Shown one piece after another: positions 23,781 to 35,728 of a stretch of DNA of 64,000 nt (within the stretch, counting starts at the first letter, position 1; each line of letters begins with the position of its first letter). The notes under the pieces are model-generated. The model made no database searches, was not told where the DNA came from, and worked only from the letters and a program-made list of their open reading frames with translations. The position numbers and the translations under genes were made by a program. The stretch is from positions 33,321,389-33,385,388 of the forward strand of contig NC_080077.1 of NCBI RefSeq assembly GCF_949987535.1, read 5' to 3'. The DNA is from Balaenoptera acutorostrata. Taxonomy: Eukaryota; Chordata; Mammalia; Artiodactyla; Balaenopteridae.

Positions 23781-25260
23781 TAATATTATACCAATTCACC
23801 TTTAATGTAAGAACCTTAAAACAGTACACTTCCATTTCCCTTTGTGTCCTTTTTATTATTATTTTCATACATTTAATTTTTGCCTATTAGAAATGTCAAA
23901 ATACATTATTATTTTTGCTTTAACTTTATCATTTAGGAACACTGAAAATGAGAAAAGGACTTTTATATTTATTGGCATATTTACAATTTCTATTGCTCTT
24001 CATTCCTTTGTATATGTATAAGTTTCCTTTGGTGTTAAATAAATATTCTAAGTTGCTATCTCCTTTCCTTAGCTGTTTTTCTCAAACCCTTTGTCCATTT
24101 AAAAAATTGAGTTGATTACCTTTTTATTATTACTTGTAAATGTTATTTATAGATGCTGATTACCAATCTTTTATATGCTTTGCAAATATTCTTCCCCCAG
24201 TTTGTAACTTGCCTATTTATTTTTACAATGTCTTTTGACAAACAGTAATTTTTAACTTGGTCATTTTTTTCTTTTATGCTTATTGCTTCCTATGACCTAA
24301 GAAAACTTTGTGTACCACCAAATCACAAAGATATTGTTATATGTTTTCCTCTAAAAGCATTATGGATTTGATTTTTATGTGTAGGTCTATGATCCATCTT
24401 GAGTTAATTTTTGTATATGGTGTGAGATTGGTGACTAGTTTTAATTTTGCTTATATTTTTAATTTCTAGAAATTCTATTTGTCCTTGTTTGAATCTGAAA
24501 TATCATTTATTATAACTTTATCTTCTTTATTGATATCTCTAAGCCTTTTAAAAATTTCTTCAAGCATAGTGAGCATTGTTATTTTATACTGTGTGATAAT
24601 TCTTATATCTGAAGTCTTTGTGCATCTGTTTCTGTTGTTTGTTTTTTCTGTTGGTTCTCAGTCACAGAGCTTCATTTCCTTATATTCCTCTTTATTATTT
24701 ATTATGTATTGAACATTATATTTGCAAAATCTTTGTGGAAATAATCTGAGATCTGTACCTTCTTCCAGAGGATTTACATTTGCTTCTATCAGACACTTGG
24801 GGGCACTGCCAGACTAGGGCTGTATTCAACCACTTCGAGTAATTTTAATTTGAGCTTTAAGTCTATTTCAGAGTTTTGTTTTGTTTTGTTTTAATTTCTG
24901 GTTCACCCTTACCTTGATGGTGTAGCCCTGTGAAGTGCCAGCTTATTGTAGGAAGAACGCCTATCTTGGATGAGTTATAGGTTTTGATTTCCTTTCCCCT
25001 CACCCTATGAGTTGTCAAAACTAAGCTTCCACCTTTCAAGAATCAGAATATGCCCTAAAGGCCAAGGCACTTTTGAGTTAATGGGACTAATCTTGGTTCT
25101 TATGTCTTTCAGTTTGGGCCTAGAAATTTTTACTGTCTCATCATGTCTTCTATGCTTTCAGGGAGATATTTTTTACATTTTATCCAAGCTCTTTAGTTAT
25201 TTCCATCAGGAGTTGATCCAGGTTCATCTGAATAGCACATTCTGCAATTGCTAGCTGACA
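23781..25260 (-). mobile_element. Further antisense L1 debris
   Basis: T-rich on plus. 'TATAGATGCTGATTACCAAT' (24150) and 'AATATTCTTCCCCCAGTTTG' (24186) are typical antisense L1M phrases. Individual fragment limits cannot be set by eye. Confidence 0.45.
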
Positions 25261-25539
25261 AAATTTTTTCCCCCAAATGATTAACCACTTAGTCAATAAC
25301 ATTTGTTGAAAAATGTATCTTTCCACACAGGTTTCAAATGTCACATTTATGTCTTACTCAACAAACACATTGGTCTATTTCTGACCCTTTTCTCTATTCC
25401 AATCGTTTCTCAGTATTCCCAGTGGAGACATGACAAGGTGTCTCCTATCCCAACTTCCTTTCTTGGCCTTCTTTAACTAATAGACTAGATTTTTCAGGTG
25501 ATAGAAAAGTACTTGCCTCAAATATTGGCCTAAGACACT

Positions 25540-26110
25540 CTCATGTATTCCTCATGGGAATGCAAAATAGTATAAGCTTTGTAGAGGAGAATGTGGCCTC
25601 ATCTAAAAAAACAAAAACAAAAACAACTTCTTATGCATTTCTGCTTTGATGCAGAAATACCACTTCTAGGAATTTACCCCAGAGTTACACCTCAAAATAT
25701 CAAAAATTTATGAGTACAATATTACTTGTTGCAACATTGTCTGTAATTGGAAAATACTGAAATGACCTAAAGGACCATACAGAGAAAATGGCTGAATAAA
25801 CTATCATACATCCACACAATGGAGAACTGTGAAGCTGTAAAGAAGAGTGAGGAAGAGCCCTATGAACAGATATAAATTTCTATGAAACACAGTTAAATGA
25901 AAAATGCAAAGTGCAAGAGAGTTTGTATAGTATACTATCTTTTGTATAAAAAGAAAAATAACATATACACATATCTGCTTATTTTTGCAACAAGAAACAC
26001 TGAAAGAATAAACCATAAACATAAAATTGGTTTTCTTTAGAGGTTGATAGGAATAGGGTAAGCCATTCAATATTTTAAATATTCAAAAGATAAAATTAAA
26101 CTTAAAAGGA
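25540..26110 (+). mobile_element. Old L1 3' fragment, sense
   Basis: 'TCATGGGAATGCAAAATAGT', 'AGAAATACCACTTCTAGGAA' and 'CATCCACACAATGGAGAACT' give the sense order of the end of L1 ORF2 and its 3' UTR. Confidence 0.7.
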
Positions 26111-26544
26111 CAAAAAAGTAAATCACTAACTAGTATGTAAACAGAAACAAATAAGCCTAAATATAAACCAAAATAATAAAATAATCACACGGAAAAAAAC
26201 CGCATAATTCAAGTAACTTTGAACACAGTACTCTATACATCTTCAATAGGACATGGTCTATTGAAAAGAGGACTGTAAAGAATTTTTGAACTTTACTCAG
26301 TAACTAGTTTGTTACTGTTAGTGGCATTAGTGTGTCAATTATAAAACTACATTGCATGTATTTATAAGATACAGCAAATGAGTAAAGATATTCATTCTGT
26401 TGGTTACCAGGGTTCTCACTGTGGGAGAAGGGAGATATAAAAAATGATACTGGGGAAGGGGAGAAACAGGATAAGTACATAGTCTCAGAGTATTTCCCCA
26501 TAGATTACTTATTAATTACAAAGGGGAGGAATAATAACTTTACA

Positions 26545-26940
26545 TGGAGAAACTGACAGATACCACTTTAAGAGATCAAAGTCCACATCACCAATATTGG
26601 GAGAAACTGATACCGTGTGCCCTATGATACAAAGCACTGGAAAGAAGATAATATAATTTCTGTGATATTTCTGTCAAGAATGCCTAACCTTCATCTAATA
26701 ATAAGGAAACATCAGACATACTCAAATTGAGGAACAATGTATAAAACAACTAATGCATATTCTTCACAAATATCAGTGTTGTGAAATATAAAGAGAGATG
26801 GAAAGCCCGCTCCAGATTAAAGAATAAAGAGACATTATAACCAAATGCCATTCATGATCCTATATCAGATCCTGGGTAAGTGAAAAAAACTGGACTAATT
26901 AAATATTAACTGTATATTACAAAACAAAATTTATTTCTGT
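26545..26940 (+). mobile_element. Probable L1M 3' UTR piece
   Basis: 'AGAATGCCTAACCTTCATCT', 'ACATCAGACATACTCAAATT' and 'CCATTCATGATCCTATATCA' resemble an old L1M 3' UTR. Family assignment is uncertain. Confidence 0.4.
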
Positions 26941-27667
26941 TAAATTTCCTCTATTTTATAAACAAACTGAACCATGATCATAGATGATATTGTTCTTGTT
27001 TTTAAGTTATGCAAATTGAAATATTTAGGGGTAAAGGAGTATGATATCTGTATCTTACTCTCAAATGATTCCAAAAATAATAATAAACTGTGTATAATAT
27101 ATATGTATATATTCATATAATGCATATATAAACATACATACAGACATATATGGAAAGAGTACATGTGCTACAGCAAATGTGAGAAAATGTTAACATGGGA
27201 AGCTGAGGTTTTTAAAATGTAGGCATAGGAATCTGAGAGCTTGGCATGGCAATCAGATTTGGTCTTTGAATCTTTAGTTTATGAAGAAAATGCCTTACTG
27301 CTTCAAGGTACTCTGTTAGCATACCATCTAGGGGATGATCATGTAGAACCCAGAGGAGGCAGACCTCTGGTTGGTATATGAAAACATGGTACAGATACTA
27401 TTTTAAGAGATTGGTCAAAACGGGCTTATGATCAGGAAAAAAACATATTAAATATTCAAGGAGATATAATTTCAAATTCATCAAATGGGCAATCATTTAA
27501 AATCTTTAATTCAAAGGACTGAGGAAATGAAAACTCATAAAATGGTAAATTGGTATAATTTCCAATGGTGAATTAGAAATTAAACTAGTTATTCATCATA
27601 TATATCATTCTGAATCCAAACAGGGTACAGAAACCACGTAATTATTTGAACAGGGGAAGTTTAATAT
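26941..27667. other. AT-rich unassigned DNA
   Basis: No gene; short TA tracts at 27098-27130. The last 40 bases ('GAACAGGGGAAGTTTAATAT') continue beyond the L1 at 33817, so they are one pre-insertion element. Confidence 0.4.
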
Positions 27668-27683
27668 AAAGAATTGCTACTCC
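27668..27683. repeat. Target-site duplication, left
   Basis: AAAGAATTGCTACTCC; matches AAAGAATTGTTACTCC at 33801-33816 with one mismatch. Confidence 0.95.
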
Positions 27684-28604
27684 GAGATTGGTTCAAGATG
27701 GTGGAGTAGAAGGAGGTGTGTGCACTCCCTCTTGCGAGAGCACCAGAAGCACAACTAACTGCTGAACAATCATCAAGAGGAAGACAGTGGAACTCACCAA
27801 AAAAAGATACCCCACATTCAAAGACAAAGGAGAAGCTGCAATGAGATGGTAGGAGGGGCGCAATCACAATAAAACCAAATCCCATAACTGCTGGGTGGGT
27901 GACTCACAAACTGGAGAACACTTATACCACAGAAGTTCACCCACTGGAGTGAAGGTTCTGAACCCCACGTCAGGCTTCTCAACCTGGGGGTCTGGCAATG
28001 GGAGGAGGAATTCCCAGAGAATCAGACATTGAAGGCTAACACGATTTGATTGCAGGACTTCGACAGGACTGGGGGAGACAGAGACTCCACTCTGGGAGGG
28101 CACACACAAAGTAGTGTGTGCATCAGGACCCAGGGGAAGGAGCAGTGACCCCATAGGAGACTGATCCAGACTTACCTGCTATTGTTGGAGGGTTTCCTGC
28201 AGAGGCAGGGGGTGGCTGTGGCTCGCCGCAGGGACAAGGACACTGGCAGCAGAAGTTCTGGGAAGTACTCCTTGGCATGAGCCCTCCCAGAGTCCGCCAT
28301 TAGCCCCACCAAAGAGCCAGGTAGGCCACAGTGCTGGGTCACCTCAGGCCAAACAACCAACAGGGAGGGAACCCAGCCCCACCCATCAGCAGACAAGCAG
28401 ATTAAAGTTTTACTGAGTTCTGTCCACCAGAGCAACACCCAGGTCTACCCACCACCAATCCCCCTCATCAGGAAGCTTGCACAAGCTGCTTAGATAGCCT
28501 TATCCACCAGAGGGCAGACAGCAGAAGTAAGAACTACAATGTGCAGCCTATGGAATGAAAATCACATTCACAGAAAGATACACAAAATCAAAAGGCAGAG
28601 GATT
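27684..28604 (+). promoter_or_regulatory. L1 5' UTR / internal promoter
   Basis: About 920 bp upstream of ORF1, GC-richer than the flanks, with no coding capacity. In L1 this segment holds the internal RNA polymerase II promoter; that role here is inferred from position. It is not tandemly repeated. Confidence 0.65.
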
Positions 28605-29516
28605 ATGTACCAGATGAAGGAACAAGATTAAACCCCAGAAAAACAACTAAATGAAGTGGAGATAGGCAACCTTCCAGAAAAAGAATTCAGAATAATGATA
28701 GTGAAGATGATCCAGGACCTCAGAAAAAGAATGGAGACAAAGATCGAGAAAATGCAAGAAATGTTTAACAAACACTTAGAAGAATTAAAGAACAAACACC
28801 TAGCAGATTTAAAGAAAAAACAAACAGAGATGAACAATATAATAACTGAAATGAAAAATACACTAGAAGGAATCAAGAGCAGAATAACTGAGGCAGAAGA
28901 ACGGATAAGTGACCTGCAAGACAGAATGATGGAATTCACTGCTGCAGAACAGAATAAAGAAAAAAGAATGAAAAGAAATGAAGACAGCCTAAGAGACCTC
29001 TGGGACAACATTGAACGCGCCAAGATTTGCATTACAGGGGTCCCAGAAGGAGAAGAGAGACAGAAAGGACCTGAGAAAGTATTTGAAGAGATTATAGTTG
29101 AAAACCTCCCTAACATGGGAAAGGAAATAGCCACCCAAGTCCAGGAAGCGCAGAGAGTCCCAGGCAGGATAAACCCAAGGAGAAACACACCGAGACACAT
29201 AGTAATCAAATTGACAAAACTTAAAGGCAAAGAAAAATTATTGAAAGCAACAAGGGAAAAACGACAAATAACATACAAGGGAACTCCCATAACGTTAACA
29301 GCTGACTTCTCAGCAGAAACTCTACAAGCCAGAAGGGAGCGGCACAATATATATAAGGTGATGAAAGGGAAGAACCTACAACCAAGATTATTCTACCTGG
29401 CAAGGATCCCATTCAGATTTGACAGAGAAATCAAAAGCTTTACAGACAAGCTAAAGCTATGAGAATTCAGCACCACCAAACCAGCTCTACAACAAATGCT
29501 AAAGGAACTTCTCTAA
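28605..29516 (+). pseudogene. L1 ORF1 (RNA-binding chaperone), disrupted
   Basis: ORF1p is the trimeric RNA-binding partner of ORF2p in the L1 particle. An ATG at 28605 is followed in frame by a TAA at 28629-28631. The frame is then open to a TGA at 29460-29462, and beyond that open again to TAA at 29514. The main frame (28656-29459) gives about 268 residues. First comes a charged heptad-rich coiled coil (about residues 5-105, e.g. 'MQEMFNKHLEELKNKHLADL'). An RRM-like region follows, with 'GVPEGEE' and 'TPRHIVIKLTK'. Last is the C-terminal domain with 'LTADFSAETLQARRE'. The paired arginines of 'QARRE' are kept, while the usual 'YPAK' reads 'YLAR'. Two nonsense changes make a full-length product unlikely. 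Confidence 0.9.
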
Positions 29517-29574
29517 GTGGGAAACACAAGAGAAGAAAAGGACCTACAAAAAGAAACCCAAAACAATTAAGAAA

Positions 29575-32500
29575 ATGGTAATAGGAACATACATATCAAT
29601 AATCACTTTAAATGTAAATGGATTAAATGCTCCAACCAAAAGACACAGACTGGCTGAATGGATACAAAAACAAGACCCATATATATGCTGTCTACAAGAG
29701 ACCCACTTCAGACTTAGGGACACATACAGACTGAAAGTGAAGGGATGGATAAAGATATTCCATGCGAATGGAAATCAAAACAAAGCTGGAGTAGAAATAT
29801 TCATATCAGATAAAATAGACTTTAAAATAAAGAATGTTACAGGGAAGGACACTACATAGTGATCGAGGGATCAATCCAAGAAGAAGATAGAACAATTATA
29901 AATATATATGCACCCAACATAGGAGCACCTCAATACATAAGGCAAATGCTAACAGCTATAAAAGAGGAAATCGACAGTAACACAATAATAGTGGGGGACT
30001 TTAACACCTCACTTACACCAAAGGACAGATCATCCAGACAGAAAATTAACAGAGAAACACAAGCTTTAAATGACACAATAGACCAGATAGGTTTAATTGA
30101 TATTTATAGGACATTCCATCCAAAAACAGCAGATTATACTTTCTTCTCAAGTGCAAACGGAACATTCTCCAGGATAGATCACATCTTGGGTCACAAATCA
30201 AGCCTTGGTAAATTTAAGAAAATTGAAACCATATCAAGCATCTTTTCCAACCACAGCCCTATGAGATTAGAAATCAATTACAGGGGAAAAAAATGTAAAA
30301 ATCACAAACACATAGAGGCTAAACAATACATTACTAAATAACCAAGAGATCACTGAAGAAATCAAAGAGGAAATCAAAAAATACCTAGAGACAAATGACA
30401 GTGAAAACACGATGATCAAAAACCTGTGGGATATAGCTAGTGGGAAGCAGCCACATAGCACAGGGAGATCAGCTGGGTGCTTTGTGTCCACCTATTGGGA
30501 CAGGGAAGGTGGGAGGGAGACGCATTGGGGTGGGATAGGGAAGGTGGGACGGAGACGCAAGAGGGAGGAGATATGGGGATATATGTTTGTATATAGCTGA
30601 TTCACTTTGTTATATAACAGAAACTAACACACCATTGTAAAGCAATTATACTCCAATAAAGATGTTAAAAAAAAAACAACCTATGGGATGCAGCAAAAGC
30701 AGTTCTAAGAGGAAACTTTATAGCAATACAATCCTACCTCAAGAAACAAGAAAAATCTCAAAAACACAATCTAACATCAAACCTAAAGGAACTAGAGAAA
30801 GAAGAGCAAACAAAACCCAAAGTTAGTAGAAGGAAAGAAACCGTAAAGATCAGAGCAGAAATAAATGAAATAGAAACAAAGAAAACAATAGCAAAGATCA
30901 ATAAAACTAAAAGCTTGTTCCTTGAGAAGATAAACAAATTGAGAAGCCTTTAGCCAGACTCATCAAGAAAAAGAGGAAGAGGATTCAAATCAATAAAATT
31001 AGACATGGAAAAAGGAGAAGTTACAATGGACACCACAGAAATACAAAGCATCATAAGAAACTACTACAAGCAACACTATGCCAATAAAATGGACAACCTG
31101 GAAGAAATGAACAAATTGTTAGACAGGTATTACCCTCCAAGACTGAACCAGGAAGAAATAGAAAATATGAACAGACCAATCACAAGTAATGAAATTGAAA
31201 AGGTGATTACAAATCTTCCAACAAACAAAACTGCAGGACCAGATGGCTTCACGGGTAAATTCTATCAAACATTTAGAGAAGAGCTAACACCTACCCTTCT
31301 CAAACTCTTACAAAAAATTGCAAAGGAAGGAACACTCCCAAACTCATTCTACAAGGCCACCATCACCCTGATACCAAAACCAGACAGAAATACTACAAAA
31401 AAAGAAAATTACAGACGAACATCACTGATGAATATAGATGCAAAAATCCTCAACAAGATACTAGCAAATAGAATCCAAAAACATATTAAAAGGATCATAT
31501 ACTATGATCAAGTGGGATTTATCCCAGGGATGCAAGGATTCTTCAATATATGCAAATCAATGAATGTGATATACCATATTAACAAATTGAACAATAAAAA
31601 CCATATGATCATCTCAATAGATGCAGAAAAAGCTTTTGACAAAATTCAACACCAATTTATTATAAAAACTCTCCAGAAAGTTGGCATAGAGGGAACCTAC
31701 CTCAACATAACAAAGGCCATATATGACAAACCCACAGCAAACATCACTCTCAATGGTGAAAAACTGAAAGCATTTCCTCTAAGATCAGGAACAATACAAG
31801 GTTGTCCACTCTCGCCACTATCATTCAACATAGTTTTGGAAGTCCTAGCCATGGCAATCAGAGAAGGAAAAGAAATAAAAGGAATACAAACTGGAAAAGA
31901 AGAAGTAAAACTGTCACTGTTTGCAGATGACATGATACTATACATAGAGAATGCTAAAGATGCCACCAGAAAACTACTAGAGCTAATCAATGAATTTGGT
32001 AAAGCTGCAGGATACACAATTAATGCACAGAAATCTCTTGCATTCCTATACACTAACAATGAAAGATCAGAAAGAGAAATTAAGGAAACAATCCCATTCA
32101 CCATTGCAACAAAAAGAATAAAATACCTAGGAATGAATCTACCTAAGGAGGTAAAAGACCTGTGCTCAGAAAACTGTAAGACAGTGATGAAAGAAATCAA
32201 AGATGACACAAAAAGATGGAGACGTATACCATGTTCTTGGACTGGAAGAATCAATACTGTGAAAATGACTATACTACCCAAAGCAATCTACAGATTCAAT
32301 GCAATCCCTATCAAATTACCATTGGCATTTTTTACAGAACGAGAACAAAAAACCTTAACATTTGTATAGAGACACAAAAGATCCCAAATACCCAAGCAGT
32401 CTTGAGGGAAAAAAATGGAGCTGGAGGAATCAGACTCCCTGTTTTCAGACTATACTACAAAGCTACAGTAATCAAGACAATATGGTACTGGCACAAAAAC

Positions 32501-33616
32501 AGAAATATAGATCAATGGAACAGGATAGAAAGCCCAGAGATAAATCCATGCACCTATGGTCAACTAATCTATGACAAAGGAGGCAAGGATATACAATGGA
32601 GAAAAGACAGTCTCTTCAATAAGTGGTGCTGGGAAAACTGGACAGCTACGCATAAAAGAATGAAATTAGAACACTCCCTAACACCATACACAAAAATAAA
32701 CTCAAAATGGATTAAAGACCTAAATGTAAGACCGGACACTATAAAACCCTTAGAGGAAAACATAGGGAGAACACTCTTTGACATAAATCACAGCAAGATC
32801 TTTTTGACCCACCTCCTAGAGTAATGGAAATAAAAACAGAAATAAACAAATGGGACCTAATGAAACTTAAAAGCTTTTGCACAGCAAAGGAAACTACAAA
32901 CATGACGAAAAGACAACCCTCAGAATGGGAGAAAATATTTTCAAATGAATCAACGGACAAAGGATTAATCTCCAAAATATATACACAGCTCATGTAGCTC
33001 ACTATTAACAAGCAAGCAACCCAATCATAAAATGGGTAGAAGACCTAAATAGACATCTCTCTAAAGAAGACATACAGATGGCCAACAGGCACATGAAAAG
33101 CTGCTCAACATAACTATTATTAGAGAAATGCAAATCAAAACTGCAATGAGGTATCACCTCACACCGGTTAGAATGGGCATCATCAGAAAGTCTACAAACA
33201 ACAAATGCTGGAGAGGGTGTGGAGAAAAGGGAACCCTCTTGCACTGTTGGTGGGAATGTAAATTGATACAGCCACTGTGGAGAACAGTATGGAGGTTCCT
33301 TAAAAAACTAAAAATAGAAGCACCATATGACCCAGCAATCCCACTACTGGGCATATACCCTGAGAAAACCATAATTCAAAATGACACATGCACCCCAATG
33401 TTCACTGCAGCACTATTTACAATAGCCAGGTCATGGAAGCAACCTAAATGCCCATTGACAGATGAATGGATAAAGAAGTTGTGGTACATATATACAATGG
33501 AATATTACTCAGCCATAAAAAGGAACGAAATTGGGTCATTTGTAAAGACGTGGATGGACCTAGAGACTGTCATACAGAGTGAAGTCAGAAAGAGAGAAAC
33601 AAATATCGTATATTAA
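29575..33616 (+). pseudogene. L1 ORF2 (endonuclease-reverse transcriptase), disrupted
   Basis: ORF2p nicks the target and reverse-transcribes L1 RNA. Endonuclease: 'TLNVNGLNAP' and 'CLQETHF' lie in the first frame (29575-29859). After a frame change, 'VGDFNT', 'SRIDHILGHK' and 'SNHSPM' follow (29859-30341), so catalytic Asn, Glu, Asp and His positions are still recognisable. A nested L1 3' end then interrupts the gene. Reverse transcriptase: the frame 31005-32369 includes '[13 protein letters not shown]', '[15 protein letters not shown]' and the catalytic FADD at 31920-31931. Another frame change near 32340 leads to '[13 protein letters not shown]' (32216-32824). The C-terminal Cys-rich part follows (33128-33616, '[18 protein letters not shown]'). 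At least three frame breaks plus the insertion make it non-functional. Confidence 0.93.
30421..30693 (+). mobile_element. Nested L1 3' UTR fragment with target duplication
   Basis: A ~247-bp L1 3' end (30431-30677) begins ATAGCTAGTGGGAAGCAG and ends CTCCAATAAAGATGTT plus an A-run. It interrupts ORF2 within the phrase 'AACCTATGGGATGCAG'; imperfect copies of that phrase occur on both sides (30421-30436 and 30678-30693). It contains an imperfect 28-bp tandem duplication (30497-30524 and 30532-30559). Confidence 0.85.
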
Positions 33617-33800
33617 CGCATATATGTGGAATCTAGAAAAATGGAATAGATGAACTGGTTTGCAAGGCAGAAAGAGACACAGATGTAGAGAACAAACGTA
33701 TGGACACCAAGGGGGGAAAGTGGGTGGGGGTTGAACTGGGAGATTGGGATTGACATATATACACTAATATGTATAAAATACTTAACTAATTAAAAAAAAA
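33617..33800 (+). terminator. L1 3' UTR and poly-A
   Basis: Follows the ORF2 stop: 'GGAATCTAGAAAAATGGAAT', then a G-rich part ('GGGGGGAAAGTGGGTGGGGG', 33711-33730) typical of L1 3' UTRs, ending in a run of 11 A at the target duplication. No perfect AATAAA at the tail; 'TATAAAATA' at 33772 is the nearest. Confidence 0.75.
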
Positions 33801-34500
33801 AAAGAATTGTTACTCCAATTCTCTGTTAGAATTAATAAGGGATTGGTAGTAAGAAGTGAGTCTAAGGAACACAGGGAGAGATGTAAGGAGTCGCCACTAC
33901 CCTTGGGGCTGAGACACGTGCCCAAGGGAGAGCTCGCACCCCTCAAAGCTGAGATCTAGACCATGTTGGAGAGGGCTCAGCATGGTTGACTGGATGGATG
34001 AGAACTCACGTGATGCCAGTCCAGTGGAACTTGCTGGAAACTCGCCCTCTGGAACTTGCCAGAAATCCACGCTTGAGAGTGCTGAGGAAAGCTGGTCATA
34101 GGAAAGTGTCTCGCCAGAGGCACTTTGCAGCAAAACCACCTGAGGGGTCTTCCAGGGGTAGCTGCTGGCCACTAGGTGCTGCACGCTCCCATGCATTTCA
34201 AGAGTCTGGTGCGGGAGAAGCTCTGCACGCTGCAGAAGCCACGCGCTGCGGAAGCTGCCCGTGCTTTAGGAAGCTGTCCACACAGTAGCAGCTTGCTAAG
34301 CTGGCACACCAGAACCAGGAAGCAAAACCCCGTCCTCCTGCAATGCCTCTCCATCATCCTCCTCTGACGTAACATTGTACCAGCTGGCAAAGGAAGGGTA
34401 TTTAAAGGGCCTGGCTCCACTTTCATGGAGCTGGCAAAAAGGATGAATTTGGAGTTACATGATAATAAATAAACTGACAAGATTATACCTAGAAGTGTCT
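33801..34500 (+). mobile_element. LTR-like segment flanking the L1
   Basis: 33801-33816 is the right target duplication. The following GC-richer segment has a TATA-like 'GGGTATTTAAAGGGCC' (34396) and 'AATAAATAAA' about 60 bp later (34464). That is the spacing of an LTR U3-R boundary and polyadenylation signal. The sequence to the left of the L1 (27640-27667) is its other part. Family not recognised; reading frames on both strands here reflect high GC. Confidence 0.4.
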
Positions 34501-34869
34501 CACGTGTGTATGTCATACTATTACGAAACAATTCTACAGAAAGGAATGATCTCATCTGCTTCCTGGGTCTCGTTAGCACGCACTACGGGACAGTCTCTTC
34601 AGGGCACCAACGTATGAGAAATTGGCATCATAAGTCCTTAGGTCACTTCACCCAAGAGCCAAACTCCTGGGAGAGAATGGCCTAGCTTGGGTCAGGTGCC
34701 TACCTTTTGGTCAGGGTATCATGATATTCATGGTCCCACCAAAATTGCAATAAATGGGCCAAGAGCAAGTTTCCCCCAACTGTCTCCCCCCTACCAGCCA
34801 GTTGGAGGTGTAGTTATGGGAAAACGCCATAGATGCTGGGTAATGAAAACTAACAGTTGCCTTCAAGAG

Positions 34870-35575
34870 CAGGGGCTGGCAAACTACAGCCTATGTGTCA
34901 TATCTGGTTTGCCACATATTTTTGTATGACCTGTGAGCTAAGAAGGGTTTCCACATTTTTAAATGGCTGAAAAAAACTCCAAAAGAATGACAATATTTTG
35001 TGACATATGAAAATTATATATATTCAAATTTTAGTGTCCATAAGTCCAGGCATACCTCATTTTACTTAGTTTCACTTTATTGCATTTCACAGATACTGTG
35101 GGGTTTGTTTGTTTGTTTGGTTGGTTTTTTTGATACTGTGTTTTTTATAAAGTAAAGGTTTGTGGCAACCGTGCACTGTCCGATGACAGCTAACATTTTT
35201 CAGCAATAAAACATTTTTTTAATCAAGGTATTATGGTATTTTTAAACACAGTGCTACTGCTCACTTAATAGACTACAGTATAGTGTAAACATAACTTTTA
35301 TATGTACTGGGAAACCAAAAATTTTGTGTGACTCACTTTATTGAGATATTCACTTTATTGCAGTGGTCTTGGTGGTCTGGAACCGAACCCGCAATATCTC
35401 TGAGGTATATCTGTGAAGTTTTATTGGAATATAGGTGCATTTCTTTAAGTATTATCTATGGCTTTGTGCTTTCATGCTACAACGGCAGAGTTGTGTAGCT
35501 ATGACAGCCCCTGGATGGCCCCCCGAGCCTAAAATATTTATAGTCCGGTCCTTTATAGAAAAATTTCCACACCTT
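34870..35575 (+). mobile_element. hAT-type miniature element split by Tigger1
   Basis: Left part 34870-35046 ('CAGGGGCTGGCAAACTACAG', 'TGACCTGTGAGCTAAGAAGG', 'AATTTTAGTGTCCATAA') continues at 35414 with 'AAGTTTTATTGGAATATAGG' and ends 'ACAACGGCAGAGTTGTGTAG ... CAC'. The common mammalian hAT (Charlie-group) miniature element has exactly this order, without the middle insertion. Confidence 0.75.
35047..35413. mobile_element. Tigger1-like MITE
   Basis: Terminal inverted repeats CAGGCATACCTCATTTTA (left) and its complement TGAGGTATATCTG (right), with internal 'AGGTTTGTGGCAACCGTGC'. Pogo-type elements insert at TA; here the TA has mutated. Internally deleted, no transposase. Confidence 0.85.
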
Positions 35576-35577
35576 AC

Positions 35578-35728
35578 TCTAGAGTCTTTCTACTCAAAGT
35601 GTGATGTGGAAACTGGTATGCAGAGTATCAGGTCTCACTCCAGATCCACTCAGTCAAAATCCACACTCTTACAGGATTCCCAGGTGATATGTATGCACAC
35701 TGAAGTTAGAGAAGCACTGCCTTAGAGA
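35578..35728. mobile_element. MER5A-like hAT miniature element
   Basis: 'CTACTCAAAGTGTGATGTGG', 'GTCTCACTCCAGATCCACTC' and 'AGAGAAGCACTGCC' match the order and ends of MER5A. Confidence 0.6.

Larger units (their letters stand above)
27684..33800 (+). mobile_element. Full-length L1 retrotransposon, defective
   Basis: 6.1 kb bounded by a 16-bp target duplication, opening GAGATTGGTTCAAGATGG and closing in a poly-A of 11 bases. Order: 5' UTR (27684-28604), ORF1 (28605-29516), spacer, ORF2 (29575-33616), 3' UTR (33617-33789). A second L1 3' end is nested at 30431-30677. Both ORFs carry disabling changes. It belongs to the same broad L1 lineage as the antisense copy at 55478-59754. Because both ends are intact the insertion was complete; the one mismatch in the duplication and the many stops show it is not recent. 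Confidence 0.95.

Noticed and set aside
28628..29347. 239-codon open frame on the minus strand
   Set aside because: Shadow of L1 ORF1 on the plus strand.
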